The translations under genes were made by a program, and so were the position numbers. From Gallionella sp. (GTDB lineage: Bacteria > Pseudomonadota > Gammaproteobacteria > Burkholderiales > Gallionellaceae): DNA of 35,976 nucleotides. Positions 1 through 7,213 of the stretch are shown here, piece by piece (position 1 is the first letter of the stretch; each line of letters starts with the position of its first letter). The notes under the pieces are model-generated. The model was given only the letters and a program-made list of their open reading frames with translations. It had not been told where the DNA came from and did not search any database. Location: the NCBI GenBank assembly GCA_029850565.1, contig JARCRR010000122.1:1-35976 (forward strand). The letters run 5' to 3'.

Positions 1-242
1 GCGTGGAGGAAAAGGTTTCGCTGTCCGAGCGCTTCGGGTTGTGGATCTCGTTCTATCCGTTTACGCAGGAGGAATATCTGGCGGTGGCGGCGCATTGGCT
101 GGCGCATCATGGCTGGAAGCGGGGGCTCGCTGATGAGGTGCGCACGGCGGCGTTGCAGTGGTCGTTGATGCGGGGGGCGCGGAGTGGCAGGGTGGCAGGA
201 CAATTTGCCAAGGATTGGTGCGGGCGACATGTCGCAAAATAA
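1..242 (+). CDS. DUF815-family AAA ATPase, C-terminal fragment
   Basis: The reading frame is open from the window edge to a TAA at 240-242, so only about 79 C-terminal residues are seen and the true start lies outside. The segment with LSERFGLWISFYPF, then EEYLAVAAHWL, then RSGRVAGQFAKDW matches my memory of the C-terminal end of DUF815 (P-loop ATPase) proteins, which often sit just before a mutT-like gene in betaproteobacteria. The Walker motifs would be upstream and cannot be checked here. The end of the gene overlaps the start of the Nudix gene by 14 bases, which suggests translational coupling. The cellular role of the family is not well defined. Confidence 0.65.
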   Translation, partial: VEEKVSLSERFGLWISFYPFTQEEYLAVAAHWLAHHGWKRGLADEVRTAALQWSLMRGARSGRVAGQFAKDWCGRHVAK

Positions 243-1167
243 AGTTGTGGAAGTCTCTGCTGCAGTCCTGCAACGTCCCGACGGCTTTTTCCTCCTTGCC
301 CAACGTCCTGCCGGTAAAATCTGGGCGGGCTACTGGGAATTCCCCGGTGGCAAAGTCGAGCCGGGCGAGACGGCGCATCACGCCTTGGTGCGCGAGCTGC
401 GCGAAGAGCTGGGTATCGAAGTGCAAACCGCCTACCCGTGGCTTACGCGCGTGTTCACCTATCCGCACGCCGCGGTGCGCCTGAGTTTTTTTCGCGTGAT
501 GGAATGGAGTGGTGAATTGCATCCGCATGAAGGCCAGCAGTTCTTTTGGCAACAACCTGCCGAAGTTACCGTCAGCCCAATTCTCCCCGCCAATGCCCCT
601 ATCTTGCGCGCGCTGGAATTGCCAACTCTGTATGCCATCAGCAATGCCGCCGAACTCGGCGTAGAGCCGTTTCTGGCAAGCCTGCAAGCCAAGCTGGATG
701 GGGGCCTGCGGCTGGTGCAGTTGCGCGAAAAACATCTCTCTTGCGACGAATTGCGCGCGCTGGCACAGCGTGTAGTGGCGCTGGCTCACACGCACGGCGC
801 GAAGGTGTTGCTCAATGGCGACGTGGCATTGGCACATGAAGTTGGTGCAGATGGTGTGCAGTTGACCTCGACACAGCTTGCAGAGTTGTCGGAAAGACCT
901 GCGGTGGATTGGTGCGGTGCCTCGTGCCACAACGCAGAAGAGTTGCGACGTGCAGAAGCATTGGGGTGCGATTTCGCGCTGCTTTCACCGGTGCTGCCAA
1001 CGCAGTCTCATCCGGGTGCTGCGAATCTGGGGTGGGAAAGTTTTTCGACTATCGCTATTGGCTCGTCTATCCCGGTATATGCGCTGGGAGGTTTGAAGCC
1101 AGAGGATATACGAACGGCATGGCGATGCGGAGCGCACGGCATCGCCTTGTTGCGTCAGGCTTGGTGA
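229..1167 (+). CDS. Nudix hydrolase fused to a ThiE-like domain
   Basis: This 312-residue protein has two domains. Residues 1-130 are a MutT-type Nudix pyrophosphohydrolase: the Nudix box runs from G41 to I63 with the REL-x-EE-x-G core (R55, E56, E59, E60, G62). MutT enzymes clear oxidised nucleotides such as 8-oxo-dGTP. Residues from about 135 to the end resemble thiamine-phosphate synthase (LYAIS, VQLREK, a C-terminal YALGGL phosphate-binding motif). The fusion architecture is known in proteobacteria. The ThiE-like half lacks both aspartates that I recall as Mg ligands in Bacillus ThiE (LLNGD replaces IND, QLTSTQ replaces HIGQED), so it may not make thiamine phosphate. The ATG at 229 is chosen because the Nudix domain begins right after it; an upstream in-frame ATG at 184 lies inside the preceding gene. 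The 3' end overlaps yacG convergently by 13 bases. Confidence 0.9.
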   Translation: MSQNKVVEVSAAVLQRPDGFFLLAQRPAGKIWAGYWEFPGGKVEPGETAHHALVRELREELGIEVQTAYPWLTRVFTYPHAAVRLSFFRVMEWSGELHPHEGQQFFWQQPAEVTVSPILPANAPILRALELPTLYAISNAAELGVEPFLASLQAKLDGGLRLVQLREKHLSCDELRALAQRVVALAHTHGAKVLLNGDVALAHEVGADGVQLTSTQLAELSERPAVDWCGASCHNAEELRRAEALGCDFALLSPVLPTQSHPGAANLGWESFSTIAIGSSIPVYALGGLKPEDIRTAWRCGAHGIALLRQAW

Positions 1168-1340
1168 TTCGCTTCGGGCAGGTCTTGCTCGCGTTGCTCG
1201 ACGCGATACTCTTCGTTCGCCCACTTGCCCAAATCGATCATCTTGCAACGTTCGCTGCAGAATGGGCGAAATCGATTCGTGGTGTCCCATTGGTGTTGTT
1301 TGCCGCATTGCGGACAAGAGACGACAGGTGGTTTGCTCAT
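1155..1340 (-). CDS. yacG: DNA gyrase inhibitor YacG
   Basis: A 61-residue zinc protein with four cysteines at positions 9, 12, 28 and 32 (SCPQCGK and FCSERCK), followed by IDLGKWANEEYRV. This is the full signature of YacG, which in E. coli binds GyrB and inhibits DNA gyrase. The start codon overlaps the zapD stop by four bases (ATGA), as expected from the conserved coaE-zapD-yacG cluster, so it is translated with zapD. Its 3' end overlaps the Nudix gene tail-to-tail. Confidence 0.95.
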   Translation of the reverse strand: MSKPPVVSCPQCGKQHQWDTTNRFRPFCSERCKMIDLGKWANEEYRVEQREQDLPEANHQA

Positions 1341-2095
1341 TGAGATGAACAGAAGGTTAGATTGAACTCAACGTCATGTTCATACAGCGAAGTCTTGGCG
1401 AGCAAGTTGGCAGCGACGAAGCGGATGTTGAGTGCGTATTTGTTGGCGCTGACTTCGGGGATGCAGGGGAGGGTTTCGTCTAAAGTTATCCTCAACATCT
1501 GAGCGACGCGGCCACCTTGCATTTGCTGGAAAGTGCCTTGGTGTGCGACGAAATGGTGGATCTTTCCACTTTCTCTCAAGAGTGTGAGTATGACTCGAAT
1601 CCCGTCGCGCAAAGGAAGCAAAGGGTCGATCCAGGAATTTAAATCAGCACGGCGCTGTGCTTCCGGTTGATGTTGCCAGTAGTGGTATGAAGGCAAATCG
1701 AACTCGCATACCCCGCCAGGTATACAAGCGCGTTGTTTGATTCCCATCAGCCATTCGTTGTCGCGCAGATGCTGTCCTATCTTGCCATTCATATTCAGCA
1801 AACCTGTGCTGTAACTTTCTATCTCGCCTAGTATCGAGTCCAATGCTTCTTCAGAGATTGCAGGATTGTTGTGTAGTGCGCTGAGCGCCTTCTTTTGGCG
1901 CTCAAGGTCTTGCAACAGTTCGGATTTCAGATCGGCACGGCTGGCAACTTCGAGTATCTCGAATAAGACGCCGAGTGCAGCATGATGATCGGCACTTTCA
2001 GAGCTGGAGACAAAGCGCGAGACGCGCAGAAATAGATCCTCCAGACGCAGCATGGTGCGCACTCGTTCATTCAGAGGAAACTCGTAACTGATCAC
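1337..2095 (-). CDS. zapD: Cell division protein ZapD
   Basis: A 252-residue cytosolic protein beginning ISYEFPLNERVRTMLRLE, typical of ZapD (formerly YacF/DUF1342), which bundles FtsZ filaments and stabilises the Z ring. Length is close to the E. coli protein (about 247). The first codon is GTG at 2095, with AGG five bases upstream; a nearby ATG at 2097 is out of frame. It is followed by yacG with an ATGA overlap and preceded by coaE after a 74-base gap that holds a possible promoter. Confidence 0.95.
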   Translation of the reverse strand: MISYEFPLNERVRTMLRLEDLFLRVSRFVSSSESADHHAALGVLFEILEVASRADLKSELLQDLERQKKALSALHNNPAISEEALDSILGEIESYSTGLLNMNGKIGQHLRDNEWLMGIKQRACIPGGVCEFDLPSYHYWQHQPEAQRRADLNSWIDPLLPLRDGIRVILTLLRESGKIHHFVAHQGTFQQMQGGRVAQMLRITLDETLPCIPEVSANKYALNIRFVAANLLAKTSLYEHDVEFNLTFCSSQ

Positions 2096-2133
2096 ATCCG
2101 CCTAGTGGGAAATATTGGAATTATTGGGTGCGA

Positions 2134-2162
2134 AAGATATAGGCAGTACCTCATATCGTCAA
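2134..2162 (-). promoter_or_regulatory. Possible sigma70 promoter for zapD-yacG
   Basis: On the minus strand a TTGACG (2162-2157) is followed after 17 bases by TATCTT (2139-2134). It lies in the 74-base gap between coaE and zapD, so it could give zapD-yacG a separate transcript. This is a motif match only. Confidence 0.4.
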
Positions 2163-2169
2163 TTGTTTT

Positions 2170-2766
2170 TCACAGACGAATCAACCGGCTGTGCAATTTT
2201 TCCACCTGTGCTCTCAAATCGCTGATATCGCCTTCGTTGCGTATGATCTCGTCGGCAAGCTGCAGGCGTTTCTCTCGCTTCATCTGCTGAGACATGATAG
2301 CTCGAACATCTGTTTCTTTGAGCCCGCTACGCTGAGTGGTTCGCTCGATTTGTTGCTGCTCGGAACAATCGACGACGATCACAGTATTTAGCCAATCGCG
2401 GTAGCGACTGCTTTCGAACAGCAAAGGGACGATGACAAGCGTGTAGGGCGCGTCGCTTGGCGAGGTGGCTGCTGCTTCGGTTTGCGCGAGGATGAGCGGA
2501 TGCAGTATGGCTTCCAAGCGGCGCTTTGCCTCCACGTCGGCGAAAATCAGTTCGCGCATCTTGGTCCGGTCCAGCGCGCCCTCTCCATTGATGAAAAGAG
2601 CGCCAAATGCTTTTCCTATAGGAGCTATTGCCGCACCGTTGGGTTGTGTGAGCTGATGTGAGATCAGATCGGTATCGACGATGCGCGCCCCCAGATCGGC
2701 AAACAACTGCGCGACAGTGCTTTTGCCGCTGCCTATCCCGCCTGTCAATCCATGGCAAAGACTCAC
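2170..2766 (-). CDS. coaE: Dephospho-CoA kinase
   Basis: A 198-residue P-loop kinase that performs the last step of coenzyme A synthesis, phosphorylating the ribose 3'-OH of dephospho-CoA with ATP. The Walker A motif GGIGSGKST is at residues 9-17, followed by the family motif RIVDTDLISHQL and the LID-type region with QQIERTTQR and SGLKETDVRAIMSQQ. Length matches the family (about 200). The start is GTG at 2766, overlapping the pilD stop as GTGA, so the two genes are translationally coupled. The pilD-coaE-zapD-yacG order is a common proteobacterial arrangement. Confidence 0.95.
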   Translation of the reverse strand: MSLCHGLTGGIGSGKSTVAQLFADLGARIVDTDLISHQLTQPNGAAIAPIGKAFGALFINGEGALDRTKMRELIFADVEAKRRLEAILHPLILAQTEAAATSPSDAPYTLVIVPLLFESSRYRDWLNTVIVVDCSEQQQIERTTQRSGLKETDVRAIMSQQMKREKRLQLADEIIRNEGDISDLRAQVEKLHSRLIRL

Positions 2767-3626
2767 GGTACGGCGAGGAGTTGCAGATAACTTTGTGTCA
2801 AAGCCTGTCCCCAGAACAGGGCGATCAATCCACCGCCTGCAAGGTAGGGGCCGAAAGGGATGGGTATGTTACGTCCATGCTTGGTGAGCAGAATCAGCGT
2901 GATGCCGACCACCGCTCCGACTAGCGAGGAAAGGAGGATGACGAGTGGCAGCATCGTCCATCCCAGCCAAGCGCCGATTGCTGCGAGCAATTTGAAGTCG
3001 CCGAAGCCCATGCCCTCTTTGCCAGTGGTCAATTTGAATAACCAATACACACTCCACAATACTAGATAACCCGCGACGGCGCCGATGAGTGCGTTAGGCA
3101 GTGTGGTGAGTGCGCCGTTGAGATTCAGTATCAGTCCCAGCCACAACAGAGGGAGGGTGATGCTGTCAGGCAGGAGTTGTGTATCAAAGTCGATGAAGGT
3201 GAGCGCGATGAGTGCCCACACAAAAAAGAGGACAGCCATGCCTGCCAGCCCGAAGCCAAAATGCCAAGCTGCATAAGCGCTCAATAGACCGCTGAGAGTC
3301 TCTACGATAGGGTAGCGCGGGGAGATGCGTGCGTCGCACCCTGCGCATTTTCCACGCAGGAACAGGTAGCTTACCACCGGTATATTCTCCAGTGCACTGA
3401 TGGCGTGCCCGCAGTGAGGGCACGCGGAACGCGGGACGATTAAATCGTAGGGGGGAGAGGGTGCGGGCGTCTGTCCGTTCAGTTCGGCGCATTGTGCATG
3501 CCATTCACGTTCCATCATCTTGGGCAGGCGGTGGATGACGACATTGAGAAAGCTGCCGACGATCAGACCGAGCAGGCCGGCACAACAAGCAAACATCAAC
3601 GGCGAAGATTGAAATAGGAGCAGCAT
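2763..3626 (-). CDS. pilD: Type IV prepilin peptidase PilD
   Basis: A 287-residue inner-membrane aspartyl protease and N-methyltransferase that cuts the leader of type IV prepilins and type II pseudopilins. Visible hallmarks are the N-terminal GLIVGSFLNVVIHRLP, the zinc-binding pair of CxxC motifs (CPHCG and CAGC), the first catalytic aspartate region FIDFDTQLLPD, and the second one in GMGFGDFKLL (the G-x-GD motif). About seven to eight hydrophobic segments follow. I chose the ATG at 3626 because the more distal in-frame ATG at 3662 lies inside the pilC terminator hairpin and adds a non-family extension. No strong ribosome-binding site is seen. Confidence 0.93.
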   Translation of the reverse strand: MLLLFQSSPLMFACCAGLLGLIVGSFLNVVIHRLPKMMEREWHAQCAELNGQTPAPSPPYDLIVPRSACPHCGHAISALENIPVVSYLFLRGKCAGCDARISPRYPIVETLSGLLSAYAAWHFGFGLAGMAVLFFVWALIALTFIDFDTQLLPDSITLPLLWLGLILNLNGALTTLPNALIGAVAGYLVLWSVYWLFKLTTGKEGMGFGDFKLLAAIGAWLGWTMLPLVILLSSLVGAVVGITLILLTKHGRNIPIPFGPYLAGGGLIALFWGQALTQSYLQLLAVP

Positions 3627-3645
3627 CGCAGCAATATTAGACCTA

Positions 3646-3672
3646 TAAAAAAAGCGCGGCACATCGCCGCGC
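3646..3672 (-). terminator. Intrinsic terminator after pilC
   Basis: Read on the minus strand, a perfect 7-base stem (GCGCGGC / GCCGCGC, 3672-3666 with 3660-3654, 5-base loop) is followed directly by seven T residues (3653-3647). It lies 20 bases after the pilC stop and before the pilD start, so pilD-coaE would depend on read-through or a promoter not recognised here. Confidence 0.85.
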
Positions 3673-3692
3673 CTGAAATCGTGAAATGATCG

Positions 3693-4907
3693 TTATACGA
3701 CCTGTCCCATTTTGAAGATGGGCAGATACATGGCAATCACCATGCCGCCGATGAGCGTTCCCAACACCACCATGATGATGGGTTCCATCAGGCTGGATAA
3801 AGCCTCTACTGCATCATCTACTTCAGCTTCATAAAAATCTGCAACTTTGGATAGCATGCTGTCGATGGAACCCGACTCCTCTCCGATGGCAACCATTTGC
3901 AATACCATGGGAGGGAAGACGTTGGAATTGACCATGGCTGTATTTAAACTGCTGCCGGATGTTACTTCACGTTGGATTTGCTTGGTTGCATCAAAATACA
4001 CCGCATTTCCAGCCGCGCCGGCAACAGAATCAAAAGCTTCCACAAGAGGAACACCTGCTGCGAACATGGTGGATAAAGTTCGTGCCCAGCGGGCGATAGT
4101 GGCAATACGAACCAGGCGTCCAAAAATGGGGAGCTTAAGCATCAGTTGGTCCATACGTCGTTGCATGGTCTTATTACGCTTCCACATATACATGAACCAA
4201 TATATGCCACCCCCTACGATACTGAAGATCGCCCACCACCATGTGACGAAGAAATCAGAGATTGCCATTACAACCAGCGTTGGGGCTGGCAGGTCGGCAC
4301 CGAAGCTGCTGAACAGCTCTTTGAATGCAGGAATCACGAAGATCATGATCACTGCGGTGATGACGAACGCAATGACAACAATGGAAATTGGATAGAACAA
4401 AGCAGATTTGATCTTGCTCTTGATGGCTTGGATCTTTTCCTTATAGGTCGCCAAACGATCCAGTAGGCTGTCCAGAATACCAGCAGCTTCACCCGCGCCA
4501 ATCAAGTTGCAAAAAAGATCGTCAAAATAAAGAGGAAACTTCCTGAACGCCTGTTCCAAGCTGCTACCTGTTTCGACATCGGTTTTGATATCCATCAGCA
4601 AGCGCGCTACGGCAGGATTCTCGTGCCCTTTTCCTACTATGTCGAAAGCCTGCAACAGAGGTACGCCGGATTTCAGCATGGTGGCTAGCTGTCGGGTGAA
4701 TAAAGTGACGTCTTTTTCTGTGACCTTACCGCTACCGGAGGCACTTTTTTTTATCTTTGTGACGGTGATGCCCTGACGCCGCAGATGTGCAGAAACGCTG
4801 GCCTCACCTGCACCCCTCATTTCGCCTTTGACGATTTTGCCGGTCTTGTCCTTACCTTCCCAGCTGTACTGGATATCTTTGACTTTCTCGGGTTTTGCGG
4901 TAGCCAT
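3693..4907 (-). CDS. pilC: Type IV pilus inner-membrane platform protein PilC
   Basis: A 404-residue polytopic inner-membrane protein of the GspF/PilC family, forming the platform that couples the PilB/PilT ATPases to pilin extraction. After an N-terminal segment (YSWEGKDKTGKIVKGEM) come two T2SSF domains, each starting with an FTRQLATMLKSGVPLLQAF-like or RWARTLSTMFAAGVPLVEAF-like stretch, and three hydrophobic membrane segments (near residues 170-195, 225-245 and 375-400). The start at 4907 is preceded by a good GAGG site at suitable spacing; an ORF extension to 4925 is not needed. The usual upstream partner pilB is absent here. pilD follows after a terminator. Confidence 0.95.
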   Translation of the reverse strand: MATAKPEKVKDIQYSWEGKDKTGKIVKGEMRGAGEASVSAHLRRQGITVTKIKKSASGSGKVTEKDVTLFTRQLATMLKSGVPLLQAFDIVGKGHENPAVARLLMDIKTDVETGSSLEQAFRKFPLYFDDLFCNLIGAGEAAGILDSLLDRLATYKEKIQAIKSKIKSALFYPISIVVIAFVITAVIMIFVIPAFKELFSSFGADLPAPTLVVMAISDFFVTWWWAIFSIVGGGIYWFMYMWKRNKTMQRRMDQLMLKLPIFGRLVRIATIARWARTLSTMFAAGVPLVEAFDSVAGAAGNAVYFDATKQIQREVTSGSSLNTAMVNSNVFPPMVLQMVAIGEESGSIDSMLSKVADFYEAEVDDAVEALSSLMEPIIMVVLGTLIGGMVIAMYLPIFKMGQVV

Positions 4908-4979
4908 CGTGTTACCTCGATCCAAGCGTTGTCATAGTGAAGGTTGGGTTCATTGTGAATACTCGCGTCAATGCGCTAG

Positions 4980-4985
4980 ATTATA
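4980..4985 (-). promoter_or_regulatory. Possible -10 element for pilC
   Basis: A perfect TATAAT on the minus strand lies 73 bases upstream of the pilC start, in the 120-base gap after the CBS-domain gene. The matching -35 is weak, so this is a tentative pilC promoter. Confidence 0.35.
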
Positions 4986-5027
4986 AAGGCCTTTTGCATG
5001 ATGCATGGCTTTGTGGGCTTTGTAAAG

Positions 5028-6317
5028 CTAGGACAAAGTGCTGTGTTTGTCTGGTCGGGCCGGGAATATCCGCGCGACTTTGACTGCCCTGTCCTGAGTC
5101 TGGATGATCTCGATTGCATAGTCTTCGATCTTGAGGCTGGTGCCTGGCTCTGGGATATCTTGCAGGTGCTCCAGAATCAGGCCATTCAAGGTTTTTGCTT
5201 CGCCTAAAGGGAGATGCAGGCCTAGCTTGCGATTCAGTTCGCGCAGGCTGCTGCTTCCTTCCAGCAACAAACTTCCATCGGAATGACGCAGATATTTTCC
5301 GGTCTGCGAAGGTGATTGTGTGGTGAAGTCGCCTACGATCTCTTCAAGGATGTTCTCCAGCGTCACTAGGCCGAGCAGCTCGCCATACTCATCCACGACC
5401 AATCCCATACGGGAATGACGTTCTTGGAATTGTTGTAACTGTTTCAAGAGCGGTGTGTCGGAAGGAATGAAATAAGGCTCCTGCAATATCTCACGCAACT
5501 GGGGGGCATCGATTGTTTCCTCTTGTAAAAGAGAAAGTACTCGCTTGATATGCAAGATGCCGATGATGTTACTCTGCGAATTGGCATAAACCGGCATCAA
5601 TGTATGGTGGCTAGTGGTGATTTGCTGGCGCAATTCGGCAGGATCGACATCGATATTGAGCGACTCGATCTGATTGCGAGGGATCATCACGTCGTTGACC
5701 GTGATGCGTTCCAAATCGACTAGGTTCAGCAACATCTTCTGATGTTTGCGCGGCAGGAAATGTTCGGCTTCCAGTACCAAGCCTCTTAGCTCTTCCAGCG
5801 TAACTTTTTGTTTGCTCTGATCGGTCTGAACCTTGATTCGTAGCAGCCACAAAAAACCTTTCACCACGGCCGTTGCAACAGAGACGACGGGGTGGAACAG
5901 GGTGATGAGTGGTGTCAGCAGATAGCTGGAAGGGAGGGCGACACGTTCAGGATGACTCGCCGCGATGATCTTCGGCATGATCTCGCTGAACACCAGCAAG
6001 ATAAAAGTGATGAGTAACGTTCCGAGCAGCAGTGCTAGTTCGCTAGCACCGAATAAACGTAGGATAAGGATGTTGGTCACTGCTGCTGCCGCTACGTTGA
6101 GCAGGGTGTTTCCAAACAAGATCGAACCCAGTAGTTTGTCTACCTTGGAGAGCAAGCGCCCAGTCAGCTTGGCGCTGCGACTACCTTTGCGGATCAGCAT
6201 ATTCAGGCGATAGCGATTGATCGCCATCATGCTGGTCTCGGCAGCAGAGAACCATGCGCCGAATAGCAATAGCAGCAAGAGGATTCCAAGCAGTGCGTTT
6301 AGGGAGAGGTCGTCCAA
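5028..6317 (-). CDS. CorC/HlyC-family membrane protein with CBS pair
   Basis: A 429-residue protein with three parts: an N-terminal DUF21/CNNM membrane domain (residues about 1-190, with the FSAAETSMMAINRYRL motif and several hydrophobic helices), a tandem CBS pair (about 200-335, with VNDVMIPRNQIESL and MGLVVDEYGELLGLVTLENILEEIVGD split over the two halves), and a C-terminal CorC_HlyC domain (about 345-425). Members are linked to magnesium or other divalent cation export; the substrate here cannot be told from sequence. The first codon is TTG at 6317; it is kept because the first transmembrane helix begins directly after it, though no clear ribosome-binding site is seen. It lies between lgt and pilC on the same strand. 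Confidence 0.9.
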   Translation of the reverse strand: MDDLSLNALLGILLLLLLFGAWFSAAETSMMAINRYRLNMLIRKGSRSAKLTGRLLSKVDKLLGSILFGNTLLNVAAAAVTNILILRLFGASELALLLGTLLITFILLVFSEIMPKIIAASHPERVALPSSYLLTPLITLFHPVVSVATAVVKGFLWLLRIKVQTDQSKQKVTLEELRGLVLEAEHFLPRKHQKMLLNLVDLERITVNDVMIPRNQIESLNIDVDPAELRQQITTSHHTLMPVYANSQSNIIGILHIKRVLSLLQEETIDAPQLREILQEPYFIPSDTPLLKQLQQFQERHSRMGLVVDEYGELLGLVTLENILEEIVGDFTTQSPSQTGKYLRHSDGSLLLEGSSSLRELNRKLGLHLPLGEAKTLNGLILEHLQDIPEPGTSLKIEDYAIEIIQTQDRAVKVARIFPARPDKHSTLS

Positions 6318-6372
6318 GTTCGATCAGTCGGTAAAGAGATGGCAGGGATGGTGTGCGACGAGCGATGGAGTG

Positions 6373-7158
6373 TCAAGCCGGCCGACGAAGGCTGTGCCGC
6401 ATCATCCAGATGCCGACTAACACCATGGGTAAGCTCAGCCACTGCCCCATGCTTACGCCGAAGGTCATCAAACCGAAGATGCCGTCATCGGGATTGCGGG
6501 CGAACTCGGCGATGAAGCGGAAGCTGCCGTAGCCGATGAGGAACAAGCCCGACACCGCGCCAATGGCACGAGGCTTGGACGAATACCACCAGAGCAAAAT
6601 GAAAAGTGCGACACCTTCCAGCGCGAACTCGTACAACTGCGAGGCATGGCGCGGCAGGCTGTCCACATGGGGGAAAATCATTCCCCAGGGCGCATCGGTG
6701 GGGCGCCCCCACAATTCACCGTTGATGAAATTGCCGATTCGTCCGAAAGCAAGTCCGGGCGGGACAAGTGGTGCGATGAAATCCATCAAAGCGAGCCATT
6801 GGATGTTGCGGCCGCGGGCAAATAAGGCCATCGCAATCAGTACGCCGAGGAAGCCACCGTGAAAAGACATACCGCCTTCCCATACTGCAACGATCTTCAG
6901 AGGATTCGAGAAGTAGTAACTGGGGTTGTAGAACAACACCTCGCCCAACCTTCCGCCCAACACCACACCAAGCACACCATAGAAAAGAAGGTCGTCGAGG
7001 AATTTCTCATCCCATCCGGCTCGATTCAATGTACGTAAACGCATCCTGCCTAGCCAGATGAAACAAGCGAAGGCCAACAGATACATCAAGCCATACCAGT
7101 GGATGCCGAAAGGGCCGAGGTGGATGGCGACGGGGTCGAATTGCGGGTGAACGAGCAT
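6373..7158 (-). CDS. lgt: Prolipoprotein diacylglyceryl transferase
   Basis: A 261-residue inner-membrane enzyme that moves diacylglycerol from phosphatidylglycerol to the lipobox cysteine of prolipoproteins, the first step of lipoprotein maturation. The Lgt signature GRIGNFINGELWGRPT is present, together with the N-terminal GIHWYGLMYLLAF and the SFHGGFLGVL motif, and about seven membrane helices. The ATG at 7158 is chosen because the family begins MLVHPQFDPVAI and a GAGG lies just upstream; longer in-frame starts reach into the divergent ilvD leader. It is divergent from ilvD with 55 bases between the two starts. Confidence 0.95.
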   Translation of the reverse strand: MLVHPQFDPVAIHLGPFGIHWYGLMYLLAFACFIWLGRMRLRTLNRAGWDEKFLDDLLFYGVLGVVLGGRLGEVLFYNPSYYFSNPLKIVAVWEGGMSFHGGFLGVLIAMALFARGRNIQWLALMDFIAPLVPPGLAFGRIGNFINGELWGRPTDAPWGMIFPHVDSLPRHASQLYEFALEGVALFILLWWYSSKPRAIGAVSGLFLIGYGSFRFIAEFARNPDDGIFGLMTFGVSMGQWLSLPMVLVGIWMMRHSLRRPA

Positions 7159-7188
7159 AGCCTCAGATGGGTTAGAATCAACGCTCCA

Positions 7189-7194
7189 ATTATA
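7189..7194 (-). promoter_or_regulatory. Possible -10 element for lgt
   Basis: A TATAAT reads on the minus strand in the 55-base lgt/ilvD divergent intergenic region, about 30 bases before the lgt start. No good -35 is seen. The ilvD promoter cannot be placed with confidence. Confidence 0.3.
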
Positions 7195-7213
7195 CGTTGC
7201 TTGAGAAAACATC

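Noticed and set aside
61..930. 289-residue open frame on the minus strand
   Set aside because: It is antisense to the DUF815 and Nudix genes, and its His/Gln/Arg/Cys-rich sequence has no domain.
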